DNA of 64,000 bases, taken from Asaia bogorensis. GTDB lineage: Bacteria; Pseudomonadota; Alphaproteobacteria; Reyranellales; Reyranellaceae. Below, piece by piece: positions 54,676 through 62,908 of this stretch. The notes under the pieces are model-generated. The model searched no databases. It was given only the letters and a program-made list of their open reading frames with translations, and was not told the origin of the DNA. Made by a program: the position numbers and the translations under genes. Positions within the stretch are counted from its first letter, which is position 1, and every line of letters starts with the position of its first letter. The stretch covers positions 62,001 through 126,000 of the forward strand of contig CAMDCE010000005.1 in assembly GCA_945889625.1 (NCBI GenBank). The letters run 5' to 3'.

Positions 54676-54804
54676 CAGCTTCGGCTGTCATCCTGAGCGC
54701 AGCGAAGGACCTCACGCTGGCAACAGACTCGGTGACCGATCTGCGAGGTCCTTCTGGGCGTTTCGAGGCGGAAGCCTCGAAAGCGCCTAATCGCTCAGGA
54801 CGAC
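54674..54804. repeat. Nested inverted repeat of the 'GAGCGCAGCGAAGGACC' kind
   Basis: Outer arms GTCATCCTGAGCG (54687-54699) and CGCTCAGGACGAC (54792-54804) pair with one mismatch. Inner arms AAGGACCTC (54705-54713) and GAGGTCCTT (54745-54753) pair perfectly, and a third hairpin TTTCGAGGC-GGA-AGCCTCGAAA lies at about 54761-54782. A small GACAGCTTCGGCTGTC hairpin at the left sits right at the stop codon of the NYN gene. This is a dispersed genomic repeat, related in wording to 9251-9330. Confidence 0.65.
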
Positions 54805-54810
54805 AAGGTC

Positions 54811-55458
54811 GTGGCTGAGCACTTCGAAGAGCCGCCGCTCGACTGTCCGCGCTGCCCAAGGCTCGTGGCCTTCCTGCGCCAGCTCAGGACGCTGCATCCC
54901 GACTGGAAGAACGCCCCGGTCCGCTCTTTCGGCGGGCTGGACGCACGCCTGCTGATCGTGGGACTGGCGCCCGGCATGAAGGGCGCCAACCGTACCGGCC
55001 GACCCTTCACCGGCGACTATGCCGGCGAGCTCCTCTACTCGACCCTGCTGAAGTTCGGTTTCGCGCAGGGCACTTTCCGCGCCGATCCCGACGACGGGCT
55101 GCGGCTGGTCGATGCCCGCATCGCCAACGCCGTGCGCTGCCTGCCGCCGGAGAACAAGCCGCTGCCGGCAGAGTTCACCGCCTGCCGGCCGTTCCTGCAG
55201 TCCGAATTAGCCGTCATGCCCAAGCTCAAGATCATCGTAGCGTTGGGCAAGGGCGCGCACGACCAGGTGCTGCGGGCGCTCGCCGTGCGTCCGGCCGGCG
55301 CCTATCCGTTCATCCACGCCCGGCTGCACAGCCTGCCGGCCGGCCTGCAGCTTGCCGACAGCTATCACTGCTCGCGCTACAACACGAACACCGGCCGGCT
55401 GACGACCGAGATGTTCCACAATGTGTTCTCCGGCGTGCGCGCCGTGCTGGACGGCTGA
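54811..55458 (+). CDS. Uracil-DNA glycosylase, family 5 (UdgB-like)
   Basis: This 215-residue protein has motif 1 of family-5 glycosylases, GLAPGMKGANRTGRPFTGD (about 51-69), without the catalytic Asp/Asn of family 1, and the late motif SYHCSRYNTNTGR with the conserved His. N-terminal cysteines (DCPRCPRL) and NAVRCLPPENKP agree with a 4Fe-4S cluster. Family 5 removes uracil and also hypoxanthine or other deaminated bases. The start is a GTG at 54811; the stop overlaps the next start as TGATG. Confidence 0.88.
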   Translation: MAEHFEEPPLDCPRCPRLVAFLRQLRTLHPDWKNAPVRSFGGLDARLLIVGLAPGMKGANRTGRPFTGDYAGELLYSTLLKFGFAQGTFRADPDDGLRLVDARIANAVRCLPPENKPLPAEFTACRPFLQSELAVMPKLKIIVALGKGAHDQVLRALAVRPAGAYPFIHARLHSLPAGLQLADSYHCSRYNTNTGRLTTEMFHNVFSGVRAVLDG

Positions 55459-56033
55459 TGCGCCTGCTCGACCACAGCCCGTTGGTCGGGGCGGCGCGGC
55501 TTCACTATACGCAGCCGCATCGTGGCTATCACAACCAGGAGCATCTCGACGAGCTGATCGTATTGGCACGCCAGCACACGCCCGATCTCGACGAAGCCGA
55601 GCAGTTGGCCCTGCTCTTCCACGACGCGGTCTACGTACCGGGCGCCGGCAAGGGCGAAAACGAGCGCCTGTCAGGGCTGCTCATGCGAGCGACCGTTCCG
55701 CCGCACGACCTCAGCCCGATCGATCTTGCAAAGGCCGACCGCATCATCGAGGCGACGACCCACGCCGAGCCGCCATCGGCGGAAGCTGCACGCGTCTGCG
55801 ATCTCGATTTGTGGCGGCTGGCCGCACCTTGGGCAGAATTTCAGCGCCACGCATCGGGCATTCGCCATGAGTATCTGCACCTGCATGCCGACGAAGCGGC
55901 CTTCTGGGCCGCGCGCAACGCTTTCTACAAATCCATGCTGACCAAGCCGCATCTATTCGCGACCCGGTATTTTCGCGACCGCTTCGAGGCGGCGGCCCGC
56001 ACCAATATGGAACGCGCGTTAGCCGAGGGCTGA
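55458..56033 (+). CDS. HD-domain hydrolase family protein
   Basis: This 191-residue protein has the pattern of predicted metal-dependent HD phosphohydrolases: YHNQEHLDEL (about 26-35), the HD pair in LLFHDAVYVPG, a late acidic ICDLDL-type motif (here RVCDLDLWRLA), and EYLHLHADEAAFWAARN. Function is unknown; relatives are annotated as predicted HD superfamily hydrolases. It overlaps the glycosylase gene by 1 base, so the two may act in the same nucleotide-damage process. Its end overlaps the convergent peroxidase gene by 15 bases. Confidence 0.8.
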   Translation: MRLLDHSPLVGAARLHYTQPHRGYHNQEHLDELIVLARQHTPDLDEAEQLALLFHDAVYVPGAGKGENERLSGLLMRATVPPHDLSPIDLAKADRIIEATTHAEPPSAEAARVCDLDLWRLAAPWAEFQRHASGIRHEYLHLHADEAAFWAARNAFYKSMLTKPHLFATRYFRDRFEAAARTNMERALAEG

Positions 56034-56498
56034 CTCGATTGCGCCCTTGATCTCGGGGGCATCGGGCGTCATGCGGCTTCCGAAGGTGCCCAGCAGGCTG
56101 CCGTCCTTGCCGATCAGGTATTTATGGAAGTTCCACTTGGGCGTCGCGGCTTCGCCGGCTTCCTTGGCGATCCATTGATAGAGCGCATGCGCATCGGGTC
56201 CGATGACCTTCTGCTTGGATGTCATCGGGAAAGTGACGCCAAACGAGGTCTCGCAGAACTTGGCGATCTCGGCCTCCGTCTTGGGCTCCTGGGCGCCGAA
56301 GTCGTTCGACGGCACGCCAAGCACTACCAGCCCCTTGGCCCCGTAGGTTTCGTGCAGCTTCTGCAGGCCGGCATATTGCGGCGTCAGTCCGCAGAACGAG
56401 GCGACGTTCACCACCAGCACCGGCTTGCCGGCGAACGCCTTCATGTCGAGCGGCTTTTTGTCGATGGTGGTGAAGGTGAATTCGTGTGCCGACGCCAT
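56019..56498 (-). CDS. Glutathione peroxidase family protein (cysteine type)
   Basis: This 159-residue thiol peroxidase has the peroxidatic Cys36 in NVASFCGLTPQYAGLQ (Cys, not selenocysteine), the conserved glutamine in VPSNDFGAQEP and the tryptophan in PKWNFHKYLIG. It reduces hydroperoxides with thioredoxin or glutathione in the cytoplasm. The ATG at 56498 follows GAGGAG; a longer frame is only the end of the neighbour. It is 1 base after the sulfite-oxidase-like gene and probably co-transcribed. Confidence 0.93.
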   Translation of the reverse strand: MASAHEFTFTTIDKKPLDMKAFAGKPVLVVNVASFCGLTPQYAGLQKLHETYGAKGLVVLGVPSNDFGAQEPKTEAEIAKFCETSFGVTFPMTSKQKVIGPDAHALYQWIAKEAGEAATPKWNFHKYLIGKDGSLLGTFGSRMTPDAPEIKGAIESALG

Positions 56499-56499
56499 C

Positions 56500-57174
56500 T
56501 TATATCTCCTCGTCATAACGTTGCTCGAGCCAGGGATCGCCATAGTTGTGATAGCCGCGTACCTCCCAGAAGCCCGGCTTGTCGAGCACCGAGAACTCTA
56601 TGCGCTTGATCCACTTGGCGCTCTTCCAGAAATAGAGCTTCGGAATGACAACGCGCAACGGCCCACCGTGCTCGCGGCTGATCGGTTCGCCGTTCCAGCT
56701 CCACGCCAGCAGCACATCCTCGGCAGAGAAATCGGCCAGCGGCACGTTGGTCGTGTAGGTGTCGTAGGAATGGAAGATAACGTGCTGGGCCTCGGCCTTG
56801 GGCCTCACCAGGGCCAGCAGGTCGCGCGCCCTCACCCCCTCCCACTTGTTGTCGTAGCGCGACCAGGCGGTCACGCAGTGGATGTCGGAAACCAGCCTGG
56901 TCTTGGCGAGGTCGGTGAACTCGCCCCACTTCCAGGTCGTGGGATTTTCGACCTCGCCGTCGACGAACAGGCGCCAGGCGTGGGTCGGGATCTCGGGCTG
57001 GACGCCGAGATCGAGCACCGGCCAGGTCTCGACCTGGCGCTGACCGGGCGGCAGACGCTGCGAATGCGCTGCCGTCTTGCCGGTCAGCAGCCGGCCGTCC
57101 TCGGCCCACTTTTGTTTGCTGTCGATCAGCTTGTTCTTGAGCTTGCCGAACAGGGTGACGTCGTCGTCGGACAT
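56500..57174 (-). CDS. Sulfite oxidase-like molybdopterin-dependent oxidoreductase
   Basis: This 224-residue protein has the oxidoreductase molybdopterin-binding domain. The Mo-ligating cysteine is C100 in SDIHCVTAWSRYDN, and GPLRVVIPKLYFWKSAKWIK is the second family motif. It lacks a signal peptide, a heme domain and the dimerisation domain of true sulfite oxidases, so it is the short, cytoplasmic YedY-like kind. The substrate is unknown. Pairing with a peroxidase suggests repair of oxidised methionine or sulfur compounds, which is inference. Confidence 0.88.
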   Translation of the reverse strand: MSDDDVTLFGKLKNKLIDSKQKWAEDGRLLTGKTAAHSQRLPPGQRQVETWPVLDLGVQPEIPTHAWRLFVDGEVENPTTWKWGEFTDLAKTRLVSDIHCVTAWSRYDNKWEGVRARDLLALVRPKAEAQHVIFHSYDTYTTNVPLADFSAEDVLLAWSWNGEPISREHGGPLRVVIPKLYFWKSAKWIKRIEFSVLDKPGFWEVRGYHNYGDPWLEQRYDEEI

Positions 57175-57201
57175 TCGAACTTCCTCAACCTCGGAGCGCT
57201 C

Positions 57202-57343
57202 CTCCCCTTGGCGGAACCTGCCAAGGGGAGGTGTCGCCGTCATACGGCGACGGAGGGGTCATGCGCCACGGTACTGTTGCCCATGACCCCTCCGTCCGCG
57301 ATTACGCGGACACCTCCCCTGCGCGGAGTCCGCGCAGGGGAGG
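57202..57343. repeat. Composite palindromic element, two inverted units, between sulfite-oxidase-like and acyl-CoA ligase genes
   Basis: Left unit: stem CTCCCCTTGG/CCAAGGGGAG (57202-57211/57221-57230), GTG, stem GTCGCCGT/ACGGCGAC (57233-57240/57244-57251), then CGGAGGGGTCATG (57251-57263). Right unit in reverse: CATGACCCCTCCG (57282-57294), stem TCCGCG/CGCGGA (57295-57300/57305-57310), then CCTCCCCTGCGCGG/CCGCGCAGGGGAGG (57313-57326/57330-57343). The CGGAGGGGTCATG arms are perfect 13-base inverted repeats. Stems differ in sequence but pair exactly, which points to selection for structure. Same family as 28840-28955. Confidence 0.82.
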
Positions 57344-57347
57344 AAAG

Positions 57348-58886
57348 TTAAATCGATCGGCCCACTTTCTCCCAATATGGGGCGCGCAGCTTGCGTTTGA
57401 AGATCTTGCCCGAATCCTCGCGCGGCAGGGCGGAACTGAATTCGACGACCTTCGGCACCTTGTAGCGCGCCACGTGCTGGCCGAGATAGGCCCGCACGCC
57501 CGAGGCATCGATTGCCGCACCTGCCAGCGGCTCGACATGGGCACAGACCTGCTCGCCGAATTCCTCGTCGGGAATGCCGAACACCGCGCAATCGCGCACG
57601 CCCGGCATCTGGATCAGGGCCGATTCGATCTCGGCGGGATAGATGTTGACGCCGCCCGAGATGATCATGTCGCGCTTGCGGTCGCACAGGAACAGGTAGC
57701 CGTCGCCGTCCTGGTAGCCCATGTCGCCCACCGTCACCAGCTCGCCCAGGGCGATCTCGCGGCGCTTGGCGTCATCGTTGTTGTAGGTGAATTCCGACAC
57801 ATTCGGCCCGCGCAGGAAGATCTCGCCGATCTCACCCTGCGCCACGTCGCGGCCCTCAGCGTCGACGATGCGCATGGCCGCGCCGTCGACGACCCGGCCG
57901 ACCGTGCCGGGCTTGCCAAGCGCCTGTTCGGAATTGTGCCAGACGACGATGCCGGTCTCGGTGGCGCCGTAATATTCGTTGATGACCGGCCCCCACCATT
58001 CGATCATCTGGCGCTTCACGGCGGGCGCACAGGGCGCGGCGCCATGGGTGATCCAGCGCAGCGACGACAGGTCGTAGCGCCGCTTGACCTCGTCGGGCAG
58101 CCGCAGCAGGCGCACCAGCATGGTCGGCACGATATGCATGTGGCTGACGCGATGCTTTTCGATCAGCCGCAGCATGCCCTCGGCCTCGAAGCGCGGCTGC
58201 AGCACGATGCTGAGGCCAAGCCGGGCGCTGCTCATGCCATAGGCCGCGGGTGCGGAGTGGTACATCGGCCCGTTCATCATCACGACGATCGACGGATCGG
58301 CGGTGAGGCCCCAATAGCGCCCCACTTCCACCATGCCCGCCATCTGCATTTCGGGCGTCGAGGGACGGCGGCGCACGCCCTTGGGTCGCCCGGTCGTGCC
58401 GGAAGTATAGATCATGCTGCCGCGCGAGAGCTTGGGCGGCTGCACATTGGGCGGGCTTGCCGCAACGAAGGCGTCCCAGGCCTGCAGGCCGGCAGGCGCG
58501 TCCCGGTGCTCGGCTGCCAGATTGTAGGCGTCGCCGATCTCGGCCGGCACGGGGACGACCAGCACCTTCACACCGGCAGGGATGCCCGGCGCGATCTGGG
58601 CCAGCAGGTCGGCATGGGCCACCAGCACCTTGGCGGCGCAGTCGGCCAGGATGTAGCCCGCCTCCTCCGGCGTGAAATGCCAGTTGATCGGCACGGCATA
58701 GGCGCCGAGCTGGCCCGCCGCCATGTTGACCTCGAAGGTCGCGAAGTCGTTGCGCAGCATCAGTGCCACGCTGTCGTCCTCGCCGACGCCCAGTGCCGAG
58801 AGGCCGCCGGCGGCGCACGCGGCGTTGGCCTGGATGTCGGGCCAGCTGCGAAAGCGCTCGCCTGCGATCACGCCGGGGGCAGTCAT
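57348..58886 (-). CDS. AMP-dependent acyl-CoA synthetase/ligase
   Basis: This 512-residue adenylate-forming ligase activates a carboxylic or fatty acid as its CoA ester. Motifs are the phosphate loop YTSGTTGRPKG (160-170), YYGATETG (A5 motif), GDMGYQDGDGYLFLCDRKRDMI (A7/A8 hinge) and PREDSGKIFKRKLR with the late catalytic lysine. It is typical of long- or medium-chain ligases. The ATG at 58886 overlaps the TetR gene stop (ATGA), so enzyme and regulator share a transcript. Confidence 0.92.
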   Translation of the reverse strand: MTAPGVIAGERFRSWPDIQANAACAAGGLSALGVGEDDSVALMLRNDFATFEVNMAAGQLGAYAVPINWHFTPEEAGYILADCAAKVLVAHADLLAQIAPGIPAGVKVLVVPVPAEIGDAYNLAAEHRDAPAGLQAWDAFVAASPPNVQPPKLSRGSMIYTSGTTGRPKGVRRRPSTPEMQMAGMVEVGRYWGLTADPSIVVMMNGPMYHSAPAAYGMSSARLGLSIVLQPRFEAEGMLRLIEKHRVSHMHIVPTMLVRLLRLPDEVKRRYDLSSLRWITHGAAPCAPAVKRQMIEWWGPVINEYYGATETGIVVWHNSEQALGKPGTVGRVVDGAAMRIVDAEGRDVAQGEIGEIFLRGPNVSEFTYNNDDAKRREIALGELVTVGDMGYQDGDGYLFLCDRKRDMIISGGVNIYPAEIESALIQMPGVRDCAVFGIPDEEFGEQVCAHVEPLAGAAIDASGVRAYLGQHVARYKVPKVVEFSSALPREDSGKIFKRKLRAPYWEKVGRSI

Positions 58887-59521
58887 TTCTTCTTTCCCTT
58901 GGTCCCCTTGCCCTGGGGTCCGATCTTGGCGCCCGCGCCTTTCAGCATCGTCAGCCCGTGGAAATAGGCCAGTGTCTTGTAGTCCGGCCCATGCTCCAGC
59001 ATGCCCGACTGGTGAAGCATGACGATGCCATGGATCGCCGCCCACATCGACCAGCCGAACAGTTTCGGATCGACGTCGATGACGCCCGCCGCAGCCATCT
59101 CCTCGGCACCGCGCGTGATGTAGCGCGCTGCCCGCTCGGCCTGCGGCCCGAGCTCGGGATGCTTGTCGTCAACCGGCGCATCGATCTCGAACATGATGCG
59201 ATAGGCGTGTGGATTCTTGAGCGCAAAGGCAAGATAGGCCTCGCTGGTCAGCCGCCCGCGGTCGGCCGGATCGGCGACGCCGGCCACGGCCTTCTCCAGC
59301 GTGTCGGCGAACTTGGCGAAGGCCTGGGCGCGCACCGTGGCCAGGATGTCGGCCTTGTCCTTGAAGTAGCGGTACGGCGTCTTGGGGCTGCAGCCCAGCG
59401 CCTCGGCGAGCTGGCGCATTGTGACGCCCTCATAGCCGAAGTGGGCGAAGCGCTCGGTCGCGACTTTGCACAACTCGGCGCGAAAGTCGGCGATGTCCTT
59501 GTCGGTGAGATAGCGCGGCAT
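58883..59521 (-). CDS. TetR/AcrR family transcriptional regulator
   Basis: This 212-residue regulator has an N-terminal TetR helix-turn-helix (GVTMRQLAEALGCSPKTPYRYF, about residues 32-53) and a ligand-binding C-terminal domain ending in a lysine-rich tail (GKGTKGKKK). It is translationally coupled to the acyl-CoA ligase. A perfect palindrome lies immediately upstream of its start, so it most likely represses its own operon and is released by an acyl-CoA or acid ligand. Confidence 0.9.
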   Translation of the reverse strand: MPRYLTDKDIADFRAELCKVATERFAHFGYEGVTMRQLAEALGCSPKTPYRYFKDKADILATVRAQAFAKFADTLEKAVAGVADPADRGRLTSEAYLAFALKNPHAYRIMFEIDAPVDDKHPELGPQAERAARYITRGAEEMAAAGVIDVDPKLFGWSMWAAIHGIVMLHQSGMLEHGPDYKTLAYFHGLTMLKGAGAKIGPQGKGTKGKKK

Positions 59522-59529
59522 GATTTTAT

Positions 59530-59544
59530 GTACACAGTGTGTAC
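59530..59544. promoter_or_regulatory. Palindromic operator, probable TetR-family binding site
   Basis: GTACACA-G-TGTGTAC is an exact inverted repeat with a single-base centre, 8 bases upstream of the TetR start codon. On the minus strand it overlaps a plausible promoter (TTGATT, 16 bases, TACATA), so bound repressor would block RNA polymerase. Size, symmetry and position fit TetR autoregulation. Confidence 0.7.
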
Positions 59545-59577
59545 GGAAAATCAACTGCGGTCAAATCTTACCACCTC

Positions 59578-59616
59578 ACCCTGAGGAGCGTCCCGCATGG
59601 ACGCGTCTCGAAGGGT
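59578..59616. repeat. Short inverted repeat ACCCTGAGGAGCGTCC type
   Basis: Outer ACCCT/AGGGT (59578-59582/59612-59616) and inner GCGTCC/GGACGC (59588-59593/59599-59604) pair. This resembles widely dispersed alphaproteobacterial intergenic repeats. It lies upstream of the TetR operon. Confidence 0.45.
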
Positions 59617-59674
59617 CGGCAACAGCGTGGTGGTTCCCACCAAGGCGCGGGGGTTACCCCGCATCAAGGTCAGC

Positions 59675-59815
59675 ATGAGAGTCTTGGGAATCGCGGCAAT
59701 CACTTTCGGCGTTAGCCCAAGCTCGACGCCAGCTCTTCTCATCACTCTTGCGGCGCTCGGAATCCTCAGCGCCCTTTACGGCGGCGTCATCCTCAGACGC
59801 CTTCGTCGTAACTAG
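59675..59815 (+). CDS. Possible small membrane protein (46 residues)
   Basis: The frame from the ATG at 59675 encodes one membrane helix ([20 protein letters not shown]) followed by a basic end (LRRLRRN). An in-frame ATG at 59597 lies inside a dispersed repeat and is unlikely to be used. AAGGTCAGC precedes 59675. No family is recognised, and the stop overlaps the convergent dehydrogenase gene by 4 bases. The helix-plus-Arg design is plausible for a real small protein, but the evidence is thin. Confidence 0.3.
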   Translation: MRVLGIAAITFGVSPSSTPALLITLAALGILSALYGGVILRRLRRN

Positions 59816-60984
59816 GCTGATTCGGCGAACAGCTCGCGGCCGATCAGCATGCGGCGGATCTCGCTGGTGCCGGCGCCGATCTCGTAGAGCTTGGCGTCGC
59901 GCAGCAGGCGGCCGGTCGGATAGTCGTTGATGTAGCCGTTGCCGCCCAGGAGCTGGATGGCGTCGAGCGCCACCTGCGTGGCCTTCTCCGAGGCATAGAG
60001 GATGGCGCCGGCCGAATCCTTGCGCGTGGTCTGGCCGCGGTCGCAGGCCTTGGCCACCGAGTACACATAGGCCTTGCAGGCGTTCATGGTGGTGTACATG
60101 TCGGCCAGCTTGCCCTGCACGAGCTGGAAGGTGCCGATCGGCGCACCGAACTGCTGGCGCTCATGGACGTAGGGCACGACGATGTCCATCGCCGACTGCA
60201 TGATGCCGAGCGGGCCCGCCGCCAGCACGGCGCGCTCGTAGTCCAGCCCGCTCATCAGAATGTTGACGCCCTTGCCGACGGCGCCCAGCACGTTCTCCTC
60301 GGGGATCTCGCAATCCTCGAACACCAGCTCGCCGGTCGAGGAGCCGCGCATGCCCATCTTGTCGAGCTTCTGCGCCACCTTGAAGCCCTTGCGGTCGGTC
60401 TCGACGATGAAGGTCGTGATGCCGCGCGGGCCGGCCGCGGGATCGGTCTTGGCGTAGACCACGACGACCTGCGCGTCGGGGCTGTTGGTGATCCACATCT
60501 TGGTGCCGTTCAGCACATAGCGGTCGCCCTTCCTGTCGGCGCGCAGCTTCATCGACACGACGTCGGAACCGGCGCCCGATTCGCTCATGGCGAGGCTGCC
60601 GACGTGCTCGCCGGAGACCAGCTTGGGCAGGAAACGTCTCTTCTGCTCGTCGCTGCCGTTGCGGCGGATCTGATTGACGCAGAGGTTGGAGTGCGCGCCA
60701 TAGCTCAGGCCGACCGCGGCCGAGGCGCGGCTCAGCTCCTCGACCGCCACGACATGCTCGAGATAGCCCAGACCCGAGCCGCCGTATTCCTCCTCGACCG
60801 TGATGCCGTGCAGGCCGAGCTCGCCCATCTTGGGCCACAGCTCGCGCGGAAAGCGGTCGGTCTTGTCGAGCTCGGCGGCGATCGGCGCCACCTCGGCGGC
60901 AGCGAAGCGCTGCACCTGGTCGCGCAGTGCGTCGGCCGTCTCGCCCAGGCCGAAATCGAACGGCGGCATGGCATTGGGGATCAT
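59812..60984 (-). CDS. ivd: Acyl-CoA dehydrogenase, isovaleryl-CoA dehydrogenase type
   Basis: This 390-residue flavoenzyme follows the isovaleryl-CoA dehydrogenase pattern. The diagnostic catalytic glutamate is in the [19 protein letters not shown] helix, as in human IVD, and not near the C-terminus as in other acyl-CoA dehydrogenases. Other motifs are [36 protein letters not shown] and the end [17 protein letters not shown]. It oxidises isovaleryl-CoA in leucine breakdown. The rest of the leucine pathway (mccA/B, liuE-like) is not in the window. The start at 60984 overlaps the preceding gene as ATGA. Confidence 0.88.
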   Translation of the reverse strand: MIPNAMPPFDFGLGETADALRDQVQRFAAAEVAPIAAELDKTDRFPRELWPKMGELGLHGITVEEEYGGSGLGYLEHVVAVEELSRASAAVGLSYGAHSNLCVNQIRRNGSDEQKRRFLPKLVSGEHVGSLAMSESGAGSDVVSMKLRADRKGDRYVLNGTKMWITNSPDAQVVVVYAKTDPAAGPRGITTFIVETDRKGFKVAQKLDKMGMRGSSTGELVFEDCEIPEENVLGAVGKGVNILMSGLDYERAVLAAGPLGIMQSAMDIVVPYVHERQQFGAPIGTFQLVQGKLADMYTTMNACKAYVYSVAKACDRGQTTRKDSAGAILYASEKATQVALDAIQLLGGNGYINDYPTGRLLRDAKLYEIGAGTSEIRRMLIGRELFAESA

Positions 60985-61475
60985 GGCTTTTTCTTGCCTG
61001 TTGCGGTTGGGCCGGGCTGCGGTCCGGATAGCTGCGCGGGGCCCAGCTTGACGTTGAGGCGGATCAGCTTCCATTCACCGTCGGAGGCGATGAAGTCCAT
61101 CTCGAACGCCACCCGGGTTGGCTCGGTCGGGAAGAAGCCGCTCAGGACCAGCCTGCCTTCCTGGTCGACATAAGGCGGCTGATCGAAGCTTGGCGCCATC
61201 GCGGTGACGATGTCGATATCGACGTTCTTTTCGCTGAACTCCTTGAACGTCTCCTTGAGCTTGGCCGGCGTGTATTGCTTGCGAAACGGCTCGGAGAGCC
61301 GGGCATGGAACACCCTGTAGTCGCCGGTCAGGTTGGCGTCGTTGAACGACATCAGCGAGCCTTTGACCAGCGCCTCGAGCGGCCGCGGCGCCGGCACCCT
61401 GTTCTGCGCGTCCGCCGCTCCCGCGGCCAGCAGCAGCAAAACGAGCACACCGACCCGTCGAGCGATTGCTGACAT
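60981..61475 (-). CDS. Secreted protein of unknown function
   Basis: This 164-residue protein has a Sec signal ([17 protein letters not shown]). The mature part contains [20 protein letters not shown] and [16 protein letters not shown], then a beta-rich end ([22 protein letters not shown]), reminiscent of small NTF2-like or DUF4864-like folds. I do not recognise it with certainty. The last residues are basic (TGKKKP). Its stop overlaps the ivd start, so the pair is translated together. Confidence 0.75.
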   Translation of the reverse strand: MSAIARRVGVLVLLLLAAGAADAQNRVPAPRPLEALVKGSLMSFNDANLTGDYRVFHARLSEPFRKQYTPAKLKETFKEFSEKNVDIDIVTAMAPSFDQPPYVDQEGRLVLSGFFPTEPTRVAFEMDFIASDGEWKLIRLNVKLGPAQLSGPQPGPTATGKKKP

Positions 61476-61549
61476 CGGACGTCCCCCTACAGGGCCACGA
61501 TACCCCGCCGGAAGGCTGATGCGAAACCGCTGAAATCACGTCTCCCGCA

Positions 61550-62908
61550 CTAAAGCAGAAAGATCGTCGCCAATCCCAGGAAGGCCAGGAAGCCGATCAC
61601 GTCGGTCACGGTCGTCAGGAACACCGTCGAGGAAACGGCGGGGTCGACACCGAACTTCTGCAGGCCAATCGGGATCAGCGTGCCCGCGATCGCAGCGGCC
61701 AGAAGATTGCAGATCATGGCGGCTCCGATCACCGCGCCCAGCCGCCAGTCGCCGTACCAGGCGACTACCGCGGTGCCCATGATCAGCGCGAAGATCACGC
61801 CGTTCAGCCCGCCGACGGCCGCCTCCTTGGCGATGAAACGCAGGGCATTGGCCGGCGTCAGCTCGCCCATCGCCAGCGCCCGCACCGCCACCGTCACGGT
61901 CTGGGTGCCGGCATTGCCGCCCATCGAGGCCACGATCGGCATCAGCACGGCCAGCACCACGATCTTTTCGATGGCGTCCTCGAACTGGCCGATCACCAGC
62001 GAGGCGATCACCGCGGTCGCGAGGTTCACGGTCAACCAGACGGCGCGCAACCGCGTTGTGCGGATGGTGCTGGCATGCATGTCGTCGATGCCGACGCCGC
62101 CCATCTTCAGCAGGTCGGCCTCGGCTTCCTCGTCGATCACGTCGACCACGTCGTCGACCATGATCACGCCGAGCAGCCGCCTGTCGTCGTCGACGACCGG
62201 ACAGGAAACGAGATTCTGGTCGCGGAAGAGATGAGCGACCTCGGCCTGACCAGCCGTCGCCGGCACCGAGGGAATGTCGGGATCGACGAGATCGAGGATC
62301 GGCACCGGCCGCTTGGTGCGCAGCATGCGGCCAAGCGGCACCGAGCCGCGCAGGCGCCCCGCCGGATCGACCACGAAGATGTCGTAGACATCGTCAGGCA
62401 GATCGGTGGCCTCGCGGCAGTAGTCGATCACCTGGCCCACGGTCCAGCCGTCCGGCACCTTGACCAGCGAGCGCTGCATGAGGCGCCCGGCGGTTCCTTC
62501 CGAATAGGCCAGCGCGTTCTCGATGTCGGCGCGTTCGGCGGCCGGCATCTCGGCCAGGACCTCGCGCCGCTCCGCCTCCGGCAGGTCTTCCAGCAGGCTT
62601 GCCGCGTCGTCGGTCTCAAGCTCGCGGGCGGCGGCGGCGATCGCCTTGCTGTCGAGCTGATCGAGCACGTCGTCGCGGACGTCGTCGTCGAGTTCGGTCA
62701 GCACCTCGGGATCGAGGTCGCGCTTGAGCAATCCGACGAGCAGGTCGCGTTGCGGCTCGGAGACCTGCTCGAGCACCGAGGCCTGTCCGACGGCGCTCAG
62801 CGCCGACAGCAGCGTCCGCGCTTCCTCAGGTCTGCCTTCGGTAAGCGATGCCTCGATGCGCCGGACGAGGTCCGGCGTCACTTCATCGAGGACGTCGCCC
62901 TCGCTCAT
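61550..62908 (-). CDS. mgtE: Magnesium transporter MgtE
   Basis: This 452-residue transporter has a cytoplasmic N-terminal helical domain (EDLPEAERREVLAEMPAAER), two CBS domains (about residues 130-260) that sense magnesium, and a five-helix membrane domain with MPIVASMGGNAGTQTVTVAVRAL in the pore. The ATG at 62908 overlaps the stop of the preceding phosphotransacetylase-type gene (ATGA). No M-box riboswitch is seen, as expected with no leader between the genes. Confidence 0.94.
   Translation of the reverse strand: MSEGDVLDEVTPDLVRRIEASLTEGRPEEARTLLSALSAVGQASVLEQVSEPQRDLLVGLLKRDLDPEVLTELDDDVRDDVLDQLDSKAIAAAARELETDDAASLLEDLPEAERREVLAEMPAAERADIENALAYSEGTAGRLMQRSLVKVPDGWTVGQVIDYCREATDLPDDVYDIFVVDPAGRLRGSVPLGRMLRTKRPVPILDLVDPDIPSVPATAGQAEVAHLFRDQNLVSCPVVDDDRRLLGVIMVDDVVDVIDEEAEADLLKMGGVGIDDMHASTIRTTRLRAVWLTVNLATAVIASLVIGQFEDAIEKIVVLAVLMPIVASMGGNAGTQTVTVAVRALAMGELTPANALRFIAKEAAVGGLNGVIFALIMGTAVVAWYGDWRLGAVIGAAMICNLLAAAIAGTLIPIGLQKFGVDPAVSSTVFLTTVTDVIGFLAFLGLATIFLL

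Noticed and set aside
59551..59745. Minus-strand 64-codon frame upstream of the TetR gene
   Set aside because: It covers the repeat and promoter region and has no motif or ribosome site.
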